This document shows positions 33,741-46,310 of a stretch of DNA of 64,000 bases, one piece after another (within the stretch, counting starts at the first letter, position 1; each line of letters opens with the position of its first letter). Location of the stretch: assembly GCF_020536995.1 (NCBI RefSeq), contig NC_068362.1, positions 96,345,085 through 96,409,084 on the forward strand. The letters run 5' to 3'. The position numbers and the translations under genes are program-made. The DNA comes from Dreissena polymorpha (taxonomy: Eukaryota; Mollusca; Bivalvia; Myida; Dreissenidae). Under the pieces are notes generated by a model. It was not told the origin of the DNA. It saw only the letters and a program-made list of their open reading frames with translations, and searched no databases.

Positions 33741-34876
33741 AATTAATGCTCCATAGATCTACATTATCACCGATCTACTACCGATCTATTCAAGCAGCAG
33801 TCTTACCAAATGTAAACCTGGAACGTTAAATTTTACATCAAATTTGGTCTCAATCAATGTTACGCACATCGCATCAAAATGCAACAAACAACAATCCACA
33901 TGTGAAACTGTTCTTAATTCAAGTAAAGAAATACTAGATCTATTTGACAACTAAAACACGGCATTTATTTGCATTTTGTTTTATTTGTGTTTTTTCTTGC
34001 GGCAAAAAAAATCTACGAAATAACATCAACAGTTCAACTAACACCCCACCCACATACTTAAATTTTTAAAAGTGTGAAAATCGATGTTCTGTTTTTATTT
34101 AGCGATTTAAATGTGCTTAGTAATCAGTACTTTCTCTACAGTAAATAATCTTACCTTGCGTATCAACGAAATTGTTGAAATTGAGATTCAGTTAAGCAAT
34201 TTTTGAGAGCGCTAAAATACGTCTTTCGCCTGTATTAACTTTCCAGTAACTAAGGGCGTCGTTTCGGTTGAATTTGGATTACAACGTCATATTCATTATG
34301 ACGACATAACTCATGGTCGTAAATCACGAGCGGCACCTCTTTTCGTGGGCCTTTGTCGATATCGGTGTTAAAGTTGATAAATAAAATAAAATTGCTGTTG
34401 AAACTATTGCGTGTGCATCTGTTGTATTATTTACTTACTCATCAACTTATTTAAAGAAGTAATAACGTTGTTTTCATTGGAATCGAAGCTAAAAGAAGTG
34501 TGTTATCGGCCCTAATCTAATTGACATTTGAAAATCACGTTTTTTCTCAACAAAGTCACCTGCGCAGCAATACCCAAAATCGCTGCGAACGTCACATATA
34601 TCACACAAACTTGGCTCGGATTTCATTTCTATCATCAAGTGCCTTATAATACAAGCACTGATGTTTACTTCAGAAAAAGGGTCAATCTCGTTGCATTTAC
34701 TTTAAGCGCATAGTACACTGGTTAGCCAGTATTATATGCGAATACTAACGGTGTTACTGCAGATTAATTTCGAGGTTCATTGTATATAGTCCTTTTAACA
34801 AAAGCTTTGCAAACGACTTGATGAATTGAGGATTATGCGTCTTCCACATGTACCATATTTTATTGGCAGTACCGGA
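33741..34876. other. Intergenic
   Basis: No gene or repeat recognised. Confidence 0.4.
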
Positions 34877-35057
34877 TTAACCCATTTATGCCTAGCGTCT
34901 AGAAAAAAAGCCTTGGCAAACAGCGTAGACCCAGATGAGACGCCGCATGATGCGGCGTCTTAGCAGGGTCTGCGCTTTTTGCTTAAAATAATTTCTGTTA
35001 TGGATATTCTAAATGTAGAAATAAATATACTAGACATCCCTAATTTTGGAAATAAAT

Positions 35058-36556
35058 TAGGGATGCAAGAGGTTACAAAAATCAGTAACCGGTTAACCTT
35101 TTGCCGTAACCGGTTATTAACCGGTTAACCGAAACGCGTTAGGTAGTTTCAATGTTAGAGTACATAAAAATGTCATACTGCTCGAACCGCTCTATAGAAA
35201 CGAAAGTAATTTCTAATTTGAGATCGCTTGCGTCATTATTTTATTTTTGATTGGGCCGCTTATATTACGTTCGCGTCATATCGCTCACACAATTGCTAAG
35301 TCAATATTTCTGGCATTGTCGTGAACACATGCTTCAACACGTCCCTTCAGACCAAACTCATCCACACAATCCTTAAGGCGAATAGCAAGGTTTTCGCCGG
35401 TGTGTCGCTCTGGCATGGCGCGGATCATAAGTATGCGCGACTCCATTGACCAGTCATCTTTGATGTAGTGTACGGTTACTGTGAGGTATGCGTCTGTGGC
35501 ATTGGATGTCCAGGAGTCAGTTGTAAGGGGGACTGACGTGCTTCGCTGAAGACTGGACAGCAGAGACTTCTTTGCGTCATCATACTGCTGGTCAATGCGC
35601 GCCCTGACGGTTGTTCTAGAAGGCACCTCGTACTGCGGATTCAGAAGTTGCATCAGATGACGAAAACTCTCGTGTTCCACGATTTTCATTGGCACGTATG
35701 CCTGGACCACGAAATTTGCAAGGGCCTTATTGATCGCCTCGCTCGAAGCAAGACGGGGGCCATAAACCTGGTGTAACGTCTGTTGCTTTGCCACATCCGG
35801 ACTGGCCTTGTTGTTATCAACGGACGGTTGCTTAAATTTAATATGATTTCGAAGATTTGAGGTGCCGCCATGCAGTTGAATTGTTGCACTGCATAACAGA
35901 CAAGATGCAGTGCTCTTGTCTGCCGATTTTCTGAAGTGTTTCCATACCTCGGACGGTAATGGTGGCATCGTTGGTGACGTAAATTACAATAATGGTAATA
36001 CTTTCTCAGAAACAAATACGACGTTTACTCGACAAGATTTTAACTACGAATGCATTCCTAATAAAATTGTTACTTATTAAAACACGGTATTTTCGCGAGC
36101 AATCAGTGTTGGATATTGGTTAACAAAACATCAAAAAGCCGTGCATTGTCTAAACTGTTTTTTATCGCGAGTTCGATAAACGTGTCAATTACGTCTTCGC
36201 TAATAGCCCCCACTCCCCGCAGTTCGCTAGTTAAATTTTCGCGAGTCAAACAAAACAATGGTGCAAATTATCAAAACTAACGCCTATTTGTTATCATAAA
36301 GGTATTGATTTATTGCTTTATTGCTGTGTTTGTTGACACGTTATTTATTACCGTCGACTGTGCGGCATGTTGTTTTAACTAGTCGCCAGCGCAATTTGGC
36401 AGTATGTCACGCGTAAAAAGTAAAAATGTAAAAGTTATTCGATGAAAAAAAACACAATCAATTTTGTTCCCAGGTTAACCTTTTGACGAAAATGTAACCG
36501 GTTAACTGGTCGTTCGGTAGGTTAACCGGTTAACCGGTTAACCTCTTGCAACCCTA
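35058..36556 (-). mobile_element. hAT DNA transposon nested in the MITE
   Basis: 1,499 bp with ends TAGGGATGCAAGAGGTTA and TAACCTCTTGCAACCCTA (17 of 18 bases inverted) and a perfect 8-bp duplication AAATAAAT on both sides (35050-35057 and 36557-36564). Both subterminal regions carry several AACCGGTTAACCGG palindromes, likely transposase-binding sites. It encodes only the N-terminal part of a transposase, so it cannot move by itself. Confidence 0.9.
35285..35968 (-). pseudogene. hAT transposase, N-terminal part only
   Basis: 227 residues with a BED zinc finger at about 4-48 (WKHFRKSADKSTASCLLC, then NLRNHIKFKQ), followed by the hAT DNA-binding and catalytic start (SFRHLMQLLNPQYEVPSRTT; LTTDSWTSNATDAYLTVTVH). 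It stops after HDNARNIDLAIV. A complete ZBED/hAT transposase has about 600 residues and ends in a hATC dimerisation domain; that part is missing. Start is the first ATG of the frame (35968), just before the BED finger. Confidence 0.85.
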
Positions 36557-36613
36557 AAATAAATTGATCCAATTTAGAAGGCTGGGAGAGTCCACTAAGC
36601 ATAAATGGGTTAA

Positions 36614-36979
36614 GCACCGTGGAGGCCCATAGGCAGTGAAACTTTTTCGGCTCACGCTGCAGACCCCGAATAGGCATATTGCCTTCTAGAACGCCAGTGC
36701 CCTGTCGATTTCTTTCGTTTAAATGAGCCTGCCTATGCCAAGGTTGGCAAGACATAAAATGTGACCATTACCTTCTATGGCTATAAAATAACATTATAAT
36801 ACAGTAATATCAATACGACATTATAATTATAAGATCAAAAATACAAGATAACAATCACTGTCGTCTGTATAATTACGTATTTAAATATATTTTTCAGTAG
36901 GAAATAATAATGAACTTTAATTACGAGTTACGATAGATACCGTTCAATCGTTTCATCTCGCAACAAACGAGTCAACAGT
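36614..36979. other. Intergenic
   Basis: Nothing recognised between two mobile elements. Confidence 0.35.
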
Positions 36980-37454
36980 TTGAGGAGGCCGTTTGACAGA
37001 TATTGGCATGTATTGAAGCATGTCATTAAATGCTTTATATTGATAAATTTAAACATTTGACCTAAAAATCTGCAGTAAAAAAAAGAATACAATTTAAAAA
37101 AAAAGGAAAAAAGTAACCCTCAACAGGGCTCGAACCACTGACCCCTGGAGACCACTTGACCATCCATGCTCATGCTTAGAGCGGATGTATTTTTAACTAT
37201 TTAAGCAATCCTTGTAGTTTCCCAAAATATAACTACAACAACAGAACATTCAATCGTTTCGCGTCGCACGACGCTTTATAATTTTCTGGTTTTCAAATCG
37301 TCAAAATATGCATATAATGGATATTTAAGAGGATGGTAAATGGTCAGTATTACTATTTCCTCAAAAATATCATAACAAAAACGAAAATCTGCGAATCTGA
37401 AACAACTTTATTTAAATGTTGTCAATTTACCAATCTTTTAAACGGCCCCTTTAA
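36980..37454. mobile_element. TTAA-3 element, copy 1
   Basis: Homologous along its length to 43494-43946. Right end GGCCCCTTTAA is intact; the left end (TTGAGGAGGCCGTTTG) is worn. It keeps a B-box-like GGTTCGAGCCC on the minus strand (37126-37136), with no A box at the expected distance. Confidence 0.6.
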
Positions 37455-38040
37455 AATTACCAATCTCTTTGTTAGTAACGAATAAAGGACCTTCAAATGT
37501 CTTCAGAATTATATTCACAGTTATGAGGTCGTTTAAAATATCATGACAGTCAATAATCTGCAAAACGTCGTTTTCAGTGACCATAATGACAAGCATATTT
37601 TATAGTTCTTCCGTCATTGACGCTCAATGACTGCTTTTAATAATATTCTATTTGGAAAAGGTTCGTTCGTCGGTCGCGTTAGGTATAATTAAGCATTTTT
37701 ATATTCGTAGTGTAGTAAAAACGTTTGGAATGTACTCTGAATAAAACAATCTTTCGTCACGGTCCCATGGGGCCAATGAAAGTCATGGGGCACATAGCAG
37801 CTGCCTGCTCTGCCTTATGGGTAATCCGGGACTGTTTGTCGGGGTGGAATTTACGTTGCTTCAAGCTGCAATCTTCGTGTAATAGTTTAACGATTTAAAC
37901 AACAGCTTACTTTACGGAAGAATGCAAATGCTACCAACAAATTCATTCTAATTGATGCTTAACTTTAAGGTAATGTAACAAGATAGTTTTCCTAGTATCA
38001 TAATGCATGCATAATATTTCCGCTTTGTTTAAATTAACAA
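37455..38040. other. Intergenic
   Basis: Nothing recognised. Confidence 0.35.
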
Positions 38041-39708
38041 AAAGAGGGCCATGGTGGCCCTGGTCGCTCACATGAGAAGTATTAATGATAAGTAAGGGTT
38101 GTAAAACATCTTTTTGTCAAATTCAATGGTTTTTTATTACCAATTTTTTTTTGGTAAACGGTAAAATTTGATATGATTAGTAATGGAGGAGCAAGAATAA
38201 GAAATTAAGACTTTTTTCAGAAAGTGAATTGAACGCAGTACACAATGAAGTTGTATACATTTTATGAATAAAAGAAATGACACTGCATTATAGTACTGTG
38301 ATTTTATATAACAATGATGTTCTCTCAAAGATGCTATTGATTGTTGCTGCTAAGCAGGTGGCTGAAATGGGTCAGTTAAAGAGATTATAGTGAATTCCTG
38401 ACAAACCATGCATTCATGAAACACAATTCCAGTTATAAACTGTTGTTCTTCCCTTGAGTAATATTCTGCAGAACAAATTTTACTACATGACATTTTGAAA
38501 ATATTTTATAAAGGTTATTCAGATAGCAAAAAATGGCAGCTATATTTTCAACAGACCGGAACCATTATCAAACTCGGCCCAAATATCATTAGAACCAATG
38601 TTCTGACCAAGTTTCATGAATGTTTTACTTAAAATGTGACTTCTAGAGTGTTCAAAAGGTTTACAATAGCTATATAAAGAAAACTACCCACACCCATGTT
38701 TTTCAAAGAACAAGAACCATTTTCGAACTCAGCTGTGATATCATAAGAACAAAAGTTTCACGAAGCTTGGAAATAAATGTCAATTCTACATTGTTAACAA
38801 GGTTTAACTGTAGCCATGTAAGGAAAACTGCCCCGACCCCTTCTGGCAATGATTTCAACAGACTGGAACTCATTTTTAACTCGGCCCAGATATCATAACA
38901 CGAGTATTAACATGTTTTTTCAGCCGAGATTTCGTTGGAACAAATGTTCCGACTCATGAATATTAGCAAATAAATGTGGCTTATAAAGTGTCAACAGCCC
39001 CCAGCATCCATGTTTTTCAACAAAGCAGAAGCATTTTCATGTTCTGATCAAGTTTCATAAAGATTGGATAATAAATGTGACTTCTAGAGTGTTAACAAGG
39101 TTTAACTACATAGCCATATACGGAAAAATGCCACGCCCCCTTGCAGCCATGTTTTTTTTTAACGGATCTCAACCATTTTCGAACTCAGCCCAGATATCAT
39201 TAGTACAAATATTCTGACTAAGTTTCATGAGCATTGGATTAAAAATGTGACTTCTAGAGTGTTAACAAGGTTTTACTATAGCCATATAACGAAAACTGCC
39301 CCTCCCCCTGGCAGCCATGTTTTTCAACAGACCAGAATCATTTTCAAACTCATCCAAGATATCGTTAGAAAAAATGTTCTGACTAAGTTTCATGAAGATT
39401 GGACAATAAATGTGACTTCTAGAGTGTTAACAAGGTTTTACTACCGGTATACACTAAAGCCATATAAGGTAAACTGCCACGCCCCCTAACGGCCATGTTT
39501 TTCATTCAACTGGAACCATTTTCGAACTCTTCCAAGATAGTATTGAGACACATGTGCTAACCAAGTTTCATGAAGATTGGACAATACATGTGACCTTTAG
39601 AGTGTTAACAAGGTAAATGTTGACGACGTACGAAGCACAACGCACGACGGACAAAAGGCGATCACAATAGCTCACCATGAGCACGTTGTGCTCAGGTGAG
39701 CTAAAAAT
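38041..39708 (+). repeat. Dispersed element P1 with internal tandem cores
   Basis: Begins AAGAGGGCCATGGTGGCCCT and ends in CTCACCATGAGC...GCTCAGGTGAGCT, which can fold. Between them a core of about 160-180 bp is repeated several times, each with GTGACTTCTAGAGTGTTAAC, GCCATATAAGGAAAACTGCC, CATGTTTTTCAACAGACCGG and TTCTGACCAAGTTTCATGAA words. Non-coding. The architecture resembles bivalve pearl-type non-autonomous elements. Confidence 0.7.
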
Positions 39709-40407
39709 GGGTAGTGTAATAATGTCATTTGGTTCATGCATGAAGTCATTTGATGTTGATCGTATTAGACATGCTTTTTTCATTCTTTTCAAAACCAATA
39801 CGGACATTTTAAGAAAATGATGTGCCAAATACAAACCATTTATTAGTATCAAATACAGCTATTCGATTTGCCTGTCAGGAAACCTTGAAACACTCGCCAA
39901 GACTTATTGCTTCCAGTTGTCTAGGCCTTTCTAAACCTATCGGTATGAAACACTAACCTTGGTTTCTCTAACCTATGTTTACACGCGCCTGAAGAATAGG
40001 ATCCGAGTTGTCAATGAGCTAAGGAGCACTTCGACGGCTAATACGGTAAAATATTGGCAATAATTAGGTTATCTTGTAATTAATCAACGTAAGTAAAATA
40101 GTATGATAATTATACAAAACGGTGTGGGATTGTCTTGTGGGCGACAAATTCAGTTTGTGTTTTCAATGTTTTCGTAGTACTTCAGTCGTACCACGATGGT
40201 TGGTTAACACTTCACACTTTAACTTGGTTAGCTGGTCTACCATTATTAAATTCATATTGATTCATATGGGGTGATCGTTGAAAAGAACAGTCCATTCGTC
40301 ACAATATTTATAAAGCCGGGTCTGGGATCGAAATCTCGTTCCTTGTATGTGTGGTACTGGGAAATACGTGAAGGCTGTTCTAAAGTAATGTCAACTTCTG
40401 AGTTATA
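39709..40407. other. Intergenic
   Basis: Nothing recognised. Confidence 0.35.
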
Positions 40408-40612
40408 TTAACTCTTTCAGTGCTGGAACCGAATTTTGAAGGCCTTTGCAAACAGTTTGGATCCAGATGAGAACGTGGCGTCTCATCAGGATCCAAACTG
40501 TTTGCTATTCTGATAGTATTCTTGGGGAAAAAATCGAAGAAAATGCTAATTTTAGAAATTATGAAGACGGCATTTTAGCAGACGACACATTTCCCAGCAT
40601 GCAAAAGGTGAA
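40408..40612 (+). mobile_element. MITE TTAA-2, copy 1
   Basis: Begins TTAACTCTTTCAGTGCTGG and ends CCCAGCATGCAAAAGG; the ends are inverted copies. The hairpin core (about 40447-40505) has TTTGGATCCAGATGAGA and TCTCATCAGGATCCAAA arms. The same element is inverted at 52092-52304. Confidence 0.75.
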
Positions 40613-41290
40613 TAGTTTCTTTATTGCATGTCAAATGTATTTGCTCAACATTTCAACATAGAAGGATGTGGGTTGAGTGAGAGGGTTTCCAGTAGGTCAC
40701 TTCTGTTTGCTTGGTTTAGTTTTGCGCCGTTTTCAACAATATTTTAGTCTTATCACGGTTGCAAGTTAACCACCTCAAACTCTTTCTGGATTAGCAGGTT
40801 TCACAAGTACTATGCGCACTTATTTATGTAAGTGAACTGAAAAATGCCTCATTTGAGTAAGAGGTGGGGGGATGGCTGCAGGTCACAGATGAAAAGTGCG
40901 TGTAACCTCATTTCATCATTGCAATGTCGACCTTCTTCCAGTTATAAATGTATTGTGGGAGGTACAGTGACAATCAATGTTCACATTTACTTAAAACGTA
41001 TTTATTCCCACCAATTGGCTTTTGCAATAACTTTATAAATGTTAACAGGGCAGATTAAAATATAATTTCAAGTTTTTAACACATCATAAATGAGACAGAC
41101 AAATAATCAATGCAGTTAGACTCAAAACCGGCAGTAATAAGATGTATTCAATATGCGACTTTTAATTAAAAATATATTAATACTGCTATAATCACATTAC
41201 TAAACAGGAACTATAAATTACAGAATAAACAACACATGTAGACATGTGGTAAATATTTGAATTTCATACACAATACATTGCAACAAGTTT
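40613..41290. other. Intergenic
   Basis: Nothing recognised. Confidence 0.35.
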
Positions 41291-41299
41291 TTTTTAGAT

Positions 41300-41800
41300 G
41301 AGACCTTTGTGACTTAGTTTTTGTATGTACACCACCAAAATTCGACAGCCTTGACATCTTTACGAAACATAATCTGATCAACAGTCAAGATTGAGTCATG
41401 AATGTGGTATCTAGAGTGGAAGCAAGTGCCATGTGACCCAGACGTATATTCAGCCTCGATATATCTAGATAAACATCTTAACCAAGTTTCATCAATATTG
41501 ATTCCTAAATGTTGCCTCTTAAAGTGATAACAATCTTTGTGTTACCAAGTTTCATCAATATTGATTTATTAGTGTGGCCTCTATGAGTGGTAACAATATT
41601 TTTATCATATTAAATCGGTAAGCTAGTTTTTGGACGCATGTGACCCTGTTTTGAACTTGGCCTATATCTTGTAAGAAGATACACATTCTGAGAAAGTTCA
41701 ATCAAGCTAATAAAGTTGACATTGAACGATGCCAGACACAGGACGCCAGTAGTCGACTTACCACATTAGCTCATGATGATAACTTAAAGCTAAGGTTAGC
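41300..41800 (+). repeat. Decayed P1-type element
   Basis: GTGGTATCTAGAGTGG, CCAAGTTTCATCAATATTGA and GTGGCCTCTATGAGTGGTAA repeat the P1 core words at 38041-39708. The tail near 41730-41760 (GACACAGGACGCC) resembles the worn-out microsatellite. Confidence 0.45.
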
Positions 41801-42302
41801 TGACAACGTGCCCAAATAACAACATTTCAGTCATATCATAAAAATTACTGAACCTGCAACAAAGCTACACTCACATATTCACAATCAAACTACAACAACA
41901 ATAAGTACATTATGTCATTATGATATTTCCAACTTTAGTATAAACAACAAAACAATAATATACTTGTTGGTATGAAGTATTTAAAAAATCAACAAACAAC
42001 ACATAAACTCAACAAAAAGCAAAAACGTAATGGGGTTGTACATTAAAAGTAAATAATTAAAATACCTACAATTTATATATACAACTTATTAAATGCACTG
42101 ATATACATGTATTTTAATGTATTAATTTTATATGTACCTGCATGTACCGATAGTCAGGACTTTCTAGGTAGATAAATTCAAAAACAAAATTAAAGTTAAC
42201 ATTCTTAAAACCATTTCATAAATAAAGAATCTTTCATTTTGCAAAATGCTTTAAGATTTTGGGTTTTGGTTATGGTTTTAGTTATAAACCATGCATATGA
42301 TA
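41801..42302. other. Intergenic
   Basis: AT-rich, nothing recognised. Confidence 0.35.
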
Positions 42303-43417
42303 ACAAGAGCTGTCACCATAGGATGACATATGCCCCCTATAAACGCTTTGATAGAAGTAATAGCATTTTTCGAAACCTAAACGCAGATTTCGAAACCTAA
42401 ACGCGGACCCTAAATTTGTGTGTATGGAAAGGCCTTGTCCATATAAACATGCATACCAAATATGAAGGTTATATCTCAAGGGAGGTAGGAGTAATGAGCA
42501 TTTTTCGAAACCTAAACGCAGATTTTGAAACCTAAACGCGGACCCTTACTTCCAGGTAAAGGTCACAGGGGTAAAAGAATTTGTGCGTATGGAAAGGCCT
42601 TGTCCATATACACATGCATACCAAATATGAAGGTTATATCTCAAGGGACATAGAAGTTATGAGCATTTTTTGAAACCTAAACGCAGATTTCTAAACCTAA
42701 CTTCGGACCTTAAGTTCAAGGTCAAGGTCACAGGGGTAAAAAAATTGTGAGCGTATGGAAAAGCCTTGTCAATATTCACAGGCATACCAAATATGAAGGT
42801 TATATCTCAAGGGACATAGAAGTTATGAGCATTTTTCGAAACCTAACCTCAGATTTCGAAACCTAAACGTGGACCCTAAGTTCAAGGTCAAGGTCACAGG
42901 GGTAAAAATGTTGGTGCGTATGGAAAGGCCTTGTCCATATACACATTCATACTAAATATGAAGGTTATATCTCGAGGGACATAGAAGTAATGAGCATTTT
43001 TCGAAACCTTAATGCAGATTTTGAAACCTAAACACGGACCCTAAGTTCAAGGTCAAGGTCACAGGGGTACAAAAATTTGTGCGTTTGGAAAGGCCTTGTC
43101 CATATACACATGCATACCAAATATAAAGGTTATATCTCAAGGGGCATAGAAGTTATGAGCATTTTTAGAAACCTAAACGCAGATTTCAAACCTAAACGCG
43201 GACCCTAAGTTCAAGGTCAAGGTCACAGGGGTAACAAATTTTGTGCGTGTGGAAAGGCCTTGTTCATATACACATGCATACCAAATATGAAGGTTATATC
43301 TAAAAGGACATAGAAGTTAGGAGCACTTTTCGAAACCAAAACGCAACGTGTGACGGAAAGACGGACAGACAGACAGTCCGATCACTATTTGCCCCCTTTT
43401 CTTCAAAAGGGGGCATT
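42303..43417 (+). repeat. Dispersed element P2, copy 1 (about six cores)
   Basis: Begins AAGAGCTGTCACC...ATATGCCCCC. A core of about 165 bp is repeated about six times, each with GAAACCTAAACGCAGATTT, AAGTTCAAGGTCAAGGTCAC, GGAAAGGCCTTGTCCATATA and CCAAATATGAAGGTTATATC words. It ends with GACGGACAGACAGACAG and a hairpin GCCCCCTTTTCTTC/AAAAGGGGGC. Copy 2 at 54450 has only about one and a half cores. Confidence 0.75.
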
Positions 43418-43493
43418 AAAACACAATATCAAACAGAAGCACCACAAAAGGTACACATATTATCAAAGAGACAGGCTTATTAGACATGTACTA

Positions 43494-43946
43494 TTAAAGG
43501 GGCCTTTTCAAAGTTTTTGGCATGTTTTGAAATAAGTCACTAAATGCTTTATATTGATAAATGTACACATTGGATCTTAAAAGCTCCAGTAAAAAATCAA
43601 GAATAAAATTTAAAATAGGAGAAAAAAAGTAGCCACAGCTTGACTCGAACCAGTGACCCCCGGAGTCCTGGAGTAACCTGGAGTAAAAGCGCATTGGTCC
43701 GCTAGGCTATTCTGCTAATCATACTTGGTTAAAGTATTTTATGCATTATATGAGCAATCTTCGTAGTTTCACAAAATTTAACCACAACAACAGAACTCTC
43801 CAAATTATTCAATTGTTTCGCGTTGCAACGCTTTATAACTTTTATGGTTTTAAATCGTCAAAAGATGCATATATTGAAAATTTGCGAATCTGAAACAACT
43901 TTTTACAATTTTGTCAATTTACCAAACCATGAAAAGATCCCTTTAA
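43494..43946. mobile_element. TTAA-3 element, copy 2, with tRNA-type promoter
   Basis: Begins TTAAAGGGGCCTTTTCA and ends TGAAAAGATCCCTTTAA; both outer edges are TTAA. On the minus strand it contains an A box (TAGCCTAGCGG, 43699-43709) and a B box (GGTTCGAGTCA, 43641-43651) 47 bp apart, as in tRNA-derived SINEs. Confidence 0.65.
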
Positions 43947-44114
43947 CAAACACAAATGAATACAATTAACAAGCAACAAATATTACAAATTAACTTTAAG
44001 ATATTCATCTCTGAAAAACTGGAATACAGGTCAGTGGTGAAGAGACATGACAGCGGTCAAGAAGACTTGTGCTTGAAATTGACCATGACTTTGTCCAGTC
44101 CAAAAAATCTCTGA

Positions 44115-46310
44115 GTTGCCATCATTGCTGAGACAGGTAAGACACTGCAACACATGGAAAGTAATAAATATCATTGCTGAGACAGGTAAGACACTGCAAC
44201 ATATAGAAAGTAATAAAAATGATTGCTGAGACAAGTAAGACACTGCAACACATGGAAAGTAATAAACATCATTGCTGAGACAGGTGGGACACTGCAACAC
44301 ATAGAAAGTAATAAAAATGATTGCTGAGATAAGTAAGACACTGCAACACATGGAAAGTAATAAACATCATTGCTGAGACAGGTAGGACACTGCAATACAT
44401 AGAAAGTTATAAACATCATTGCTGAGACAGGTAGGACACTGCAACACATACAAAGTAATAAACATCATTGCTGAGACAGGTAGGACACTGCAACACATAG
44501 AAAGTAATAAACATCATTGCTGAGACAGGTAGGACACTGCAACATCTAGAAAGTAATAAACATCATTGCTGAGACAGGTAGGACACTGCAACATCTAGAA
44601 AGTAATAAACATCATTGCTGAGACAGGTAGGACACTGCAACATCTAGAAAGTAATAAACATCATTGCTGAGACAGGTAGGACACTGCAACACATAGAAAG
44701 TAATAAACATCATTGCTGAGACAGGTAGGACACTGCAACACATAGAAAGTAATAAATTGCTGAGACAGGTAAGACACTGCAACACATGGAAAGTAATAAA
44801 CATCATTGCTGAGACAGGTAGGACACTGCAACACATAGAAAGTAATAAATTGCTGAGACAGGTAGGACACTGCAACACATAGAAAGTTATAAACATCATT
44901 GCTGAGACAGGTAGGACACTGCAACATATAGAAAGTCATAAACATCATTGCTTAGACAGTTAAGACACTGCAACACATAGAAAGTAATAAACATCATTGC
45001 TGAGACAGGTAGGACACTGCAACATATAGAAAGTCATACATCATTGCTGAGACAGGTAAGACACTGCAACACATAGAAAGTAATAAACATCATTGCTGAT
45101 ACAGGTAGGACCATGCAACACATAGAAAGTAATAAACATCAATGCTGAGACAGGTAAGACACTGCAACACATAGAAAGTAATAAACATCATTGCTGAGAC
45201 AGGTAGGACACTGCAACACATAGAAAGTAATTAACATTGCTGAAACAGATAAGACACTGCAACACATAAAAGGTAATAAACATCATTGCTGAGACAGGTA
45301 AGACACTGCAACACATAGAAGGTAATAAACATCGTTGCTGAAACAGGTAGGACACTGTAACACATAGAAGGTAATAAACATCATTGCTAAGACAGGTAGG
45401 ACACTGAACCAAATAAAAGGTGATAAACATCATTACTGAAACAGGTAAGACACTGCAACACATAGAAGGTAATAAACATCATGGCTGAGACAGGTAAGAC
45501 ACTGCAACACATAGAAAGTAATAAACATTATTGCTGAGACAGTTAAGACACTGCAACACATAGAAAGTAATAAACAACATTGCTGAGACAGGTAGGACAC
45601 TGCAACACATAGAAAGTAATAAACATAATTGCTGAGACAGGTAGGACACTGCAACACATAGAAAGTAATAAACATCATTGCTAAGACAGGTAAGACACTG
45701 CAACACATAGATGGTAATAAACATCATTGCTGAGACAGGTAAGACACTGCAACACATGGAAAGTATTAAACATCATTGCTGAGACAGGTTAGAGACTGCA
45801 ACAAATAAAAGGTAATAAACATCATTGCTGAAACAGGTAGGACAATGCAACACATAGAAGGTAATAAACATTATTGCTGAAACATGTAGGACAAAGCAAC
45901 ACATAGAAGGTAAGAACATCATTGCTGAGACAAATAGGACACTGCAACACAGAAAGTAATTGCTGAAACAGGAAGGACACTGCAACACATAGAAGGTAAT
46001 AAACATCATTGCTGAGACAGGTAGGACACCGCAACACATAGAAGGTAATAAACACCATTGCTGAAACAGGTAGGACACTGCAACACATAGAAAGTAATTA
46101 ACATTATTGCTGAAACAGGTAGGACACTGCAACACATAGAAGGTAATAAACATCATTGCTGAGACACGTAGGACACTGCAACACATAGAAAGTAATAAAC
46201 ATTATTGCTGAAACAGGTAGGACACTGCAACATTTAGAAAGTTATAAACATCATTGCTGAGACAAGTAGCACACTGCACCATAAAGAAAGTCATAAACGT
46301 TTGTAATATT
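44115..46310 (-). repeat. 49-bp satellite (about 44 units)
   Basis: Tandem ATTGCTGAGACAGGTAGGAC plus ACTGCAACACATAGAAAGTA plus ATAAACATC, usually 49 bp. The minus strand gives many artificial Cys/Ser/Tyr-rich frames (up to 137 codons), most ending at the same TGA where the period shifts frame. Confidence 0.9.

Larger units (their letters stand above)
34877..36613. mobile_element. MITE TTAA-1 copy 2, split by a hAT insertion
   Basis: Starts TTAACCCATTTATGCCTAG (34877) and ends with CATAAATGGGTTAA (36613), with intact TTAA on both sides. Removing the hAT element and one target copy leaves about 230 bp, the size of copy 1. It keeps the same hairpin core (about 34915-34985). Confidence 0.85.

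Noticed and set aside
44031-46186. Minus-strand Cys-rich frames with repeated CCSVLPVSAMMF motifs
   Set aside because: They are the 49-bp satellite translated; most end at the same repeat-derived TGA.
44115-46310. CRISPR-like array
   Set aside because: The repeats are contiguous with no unique spacers and the genome is clearly eukaryotic.
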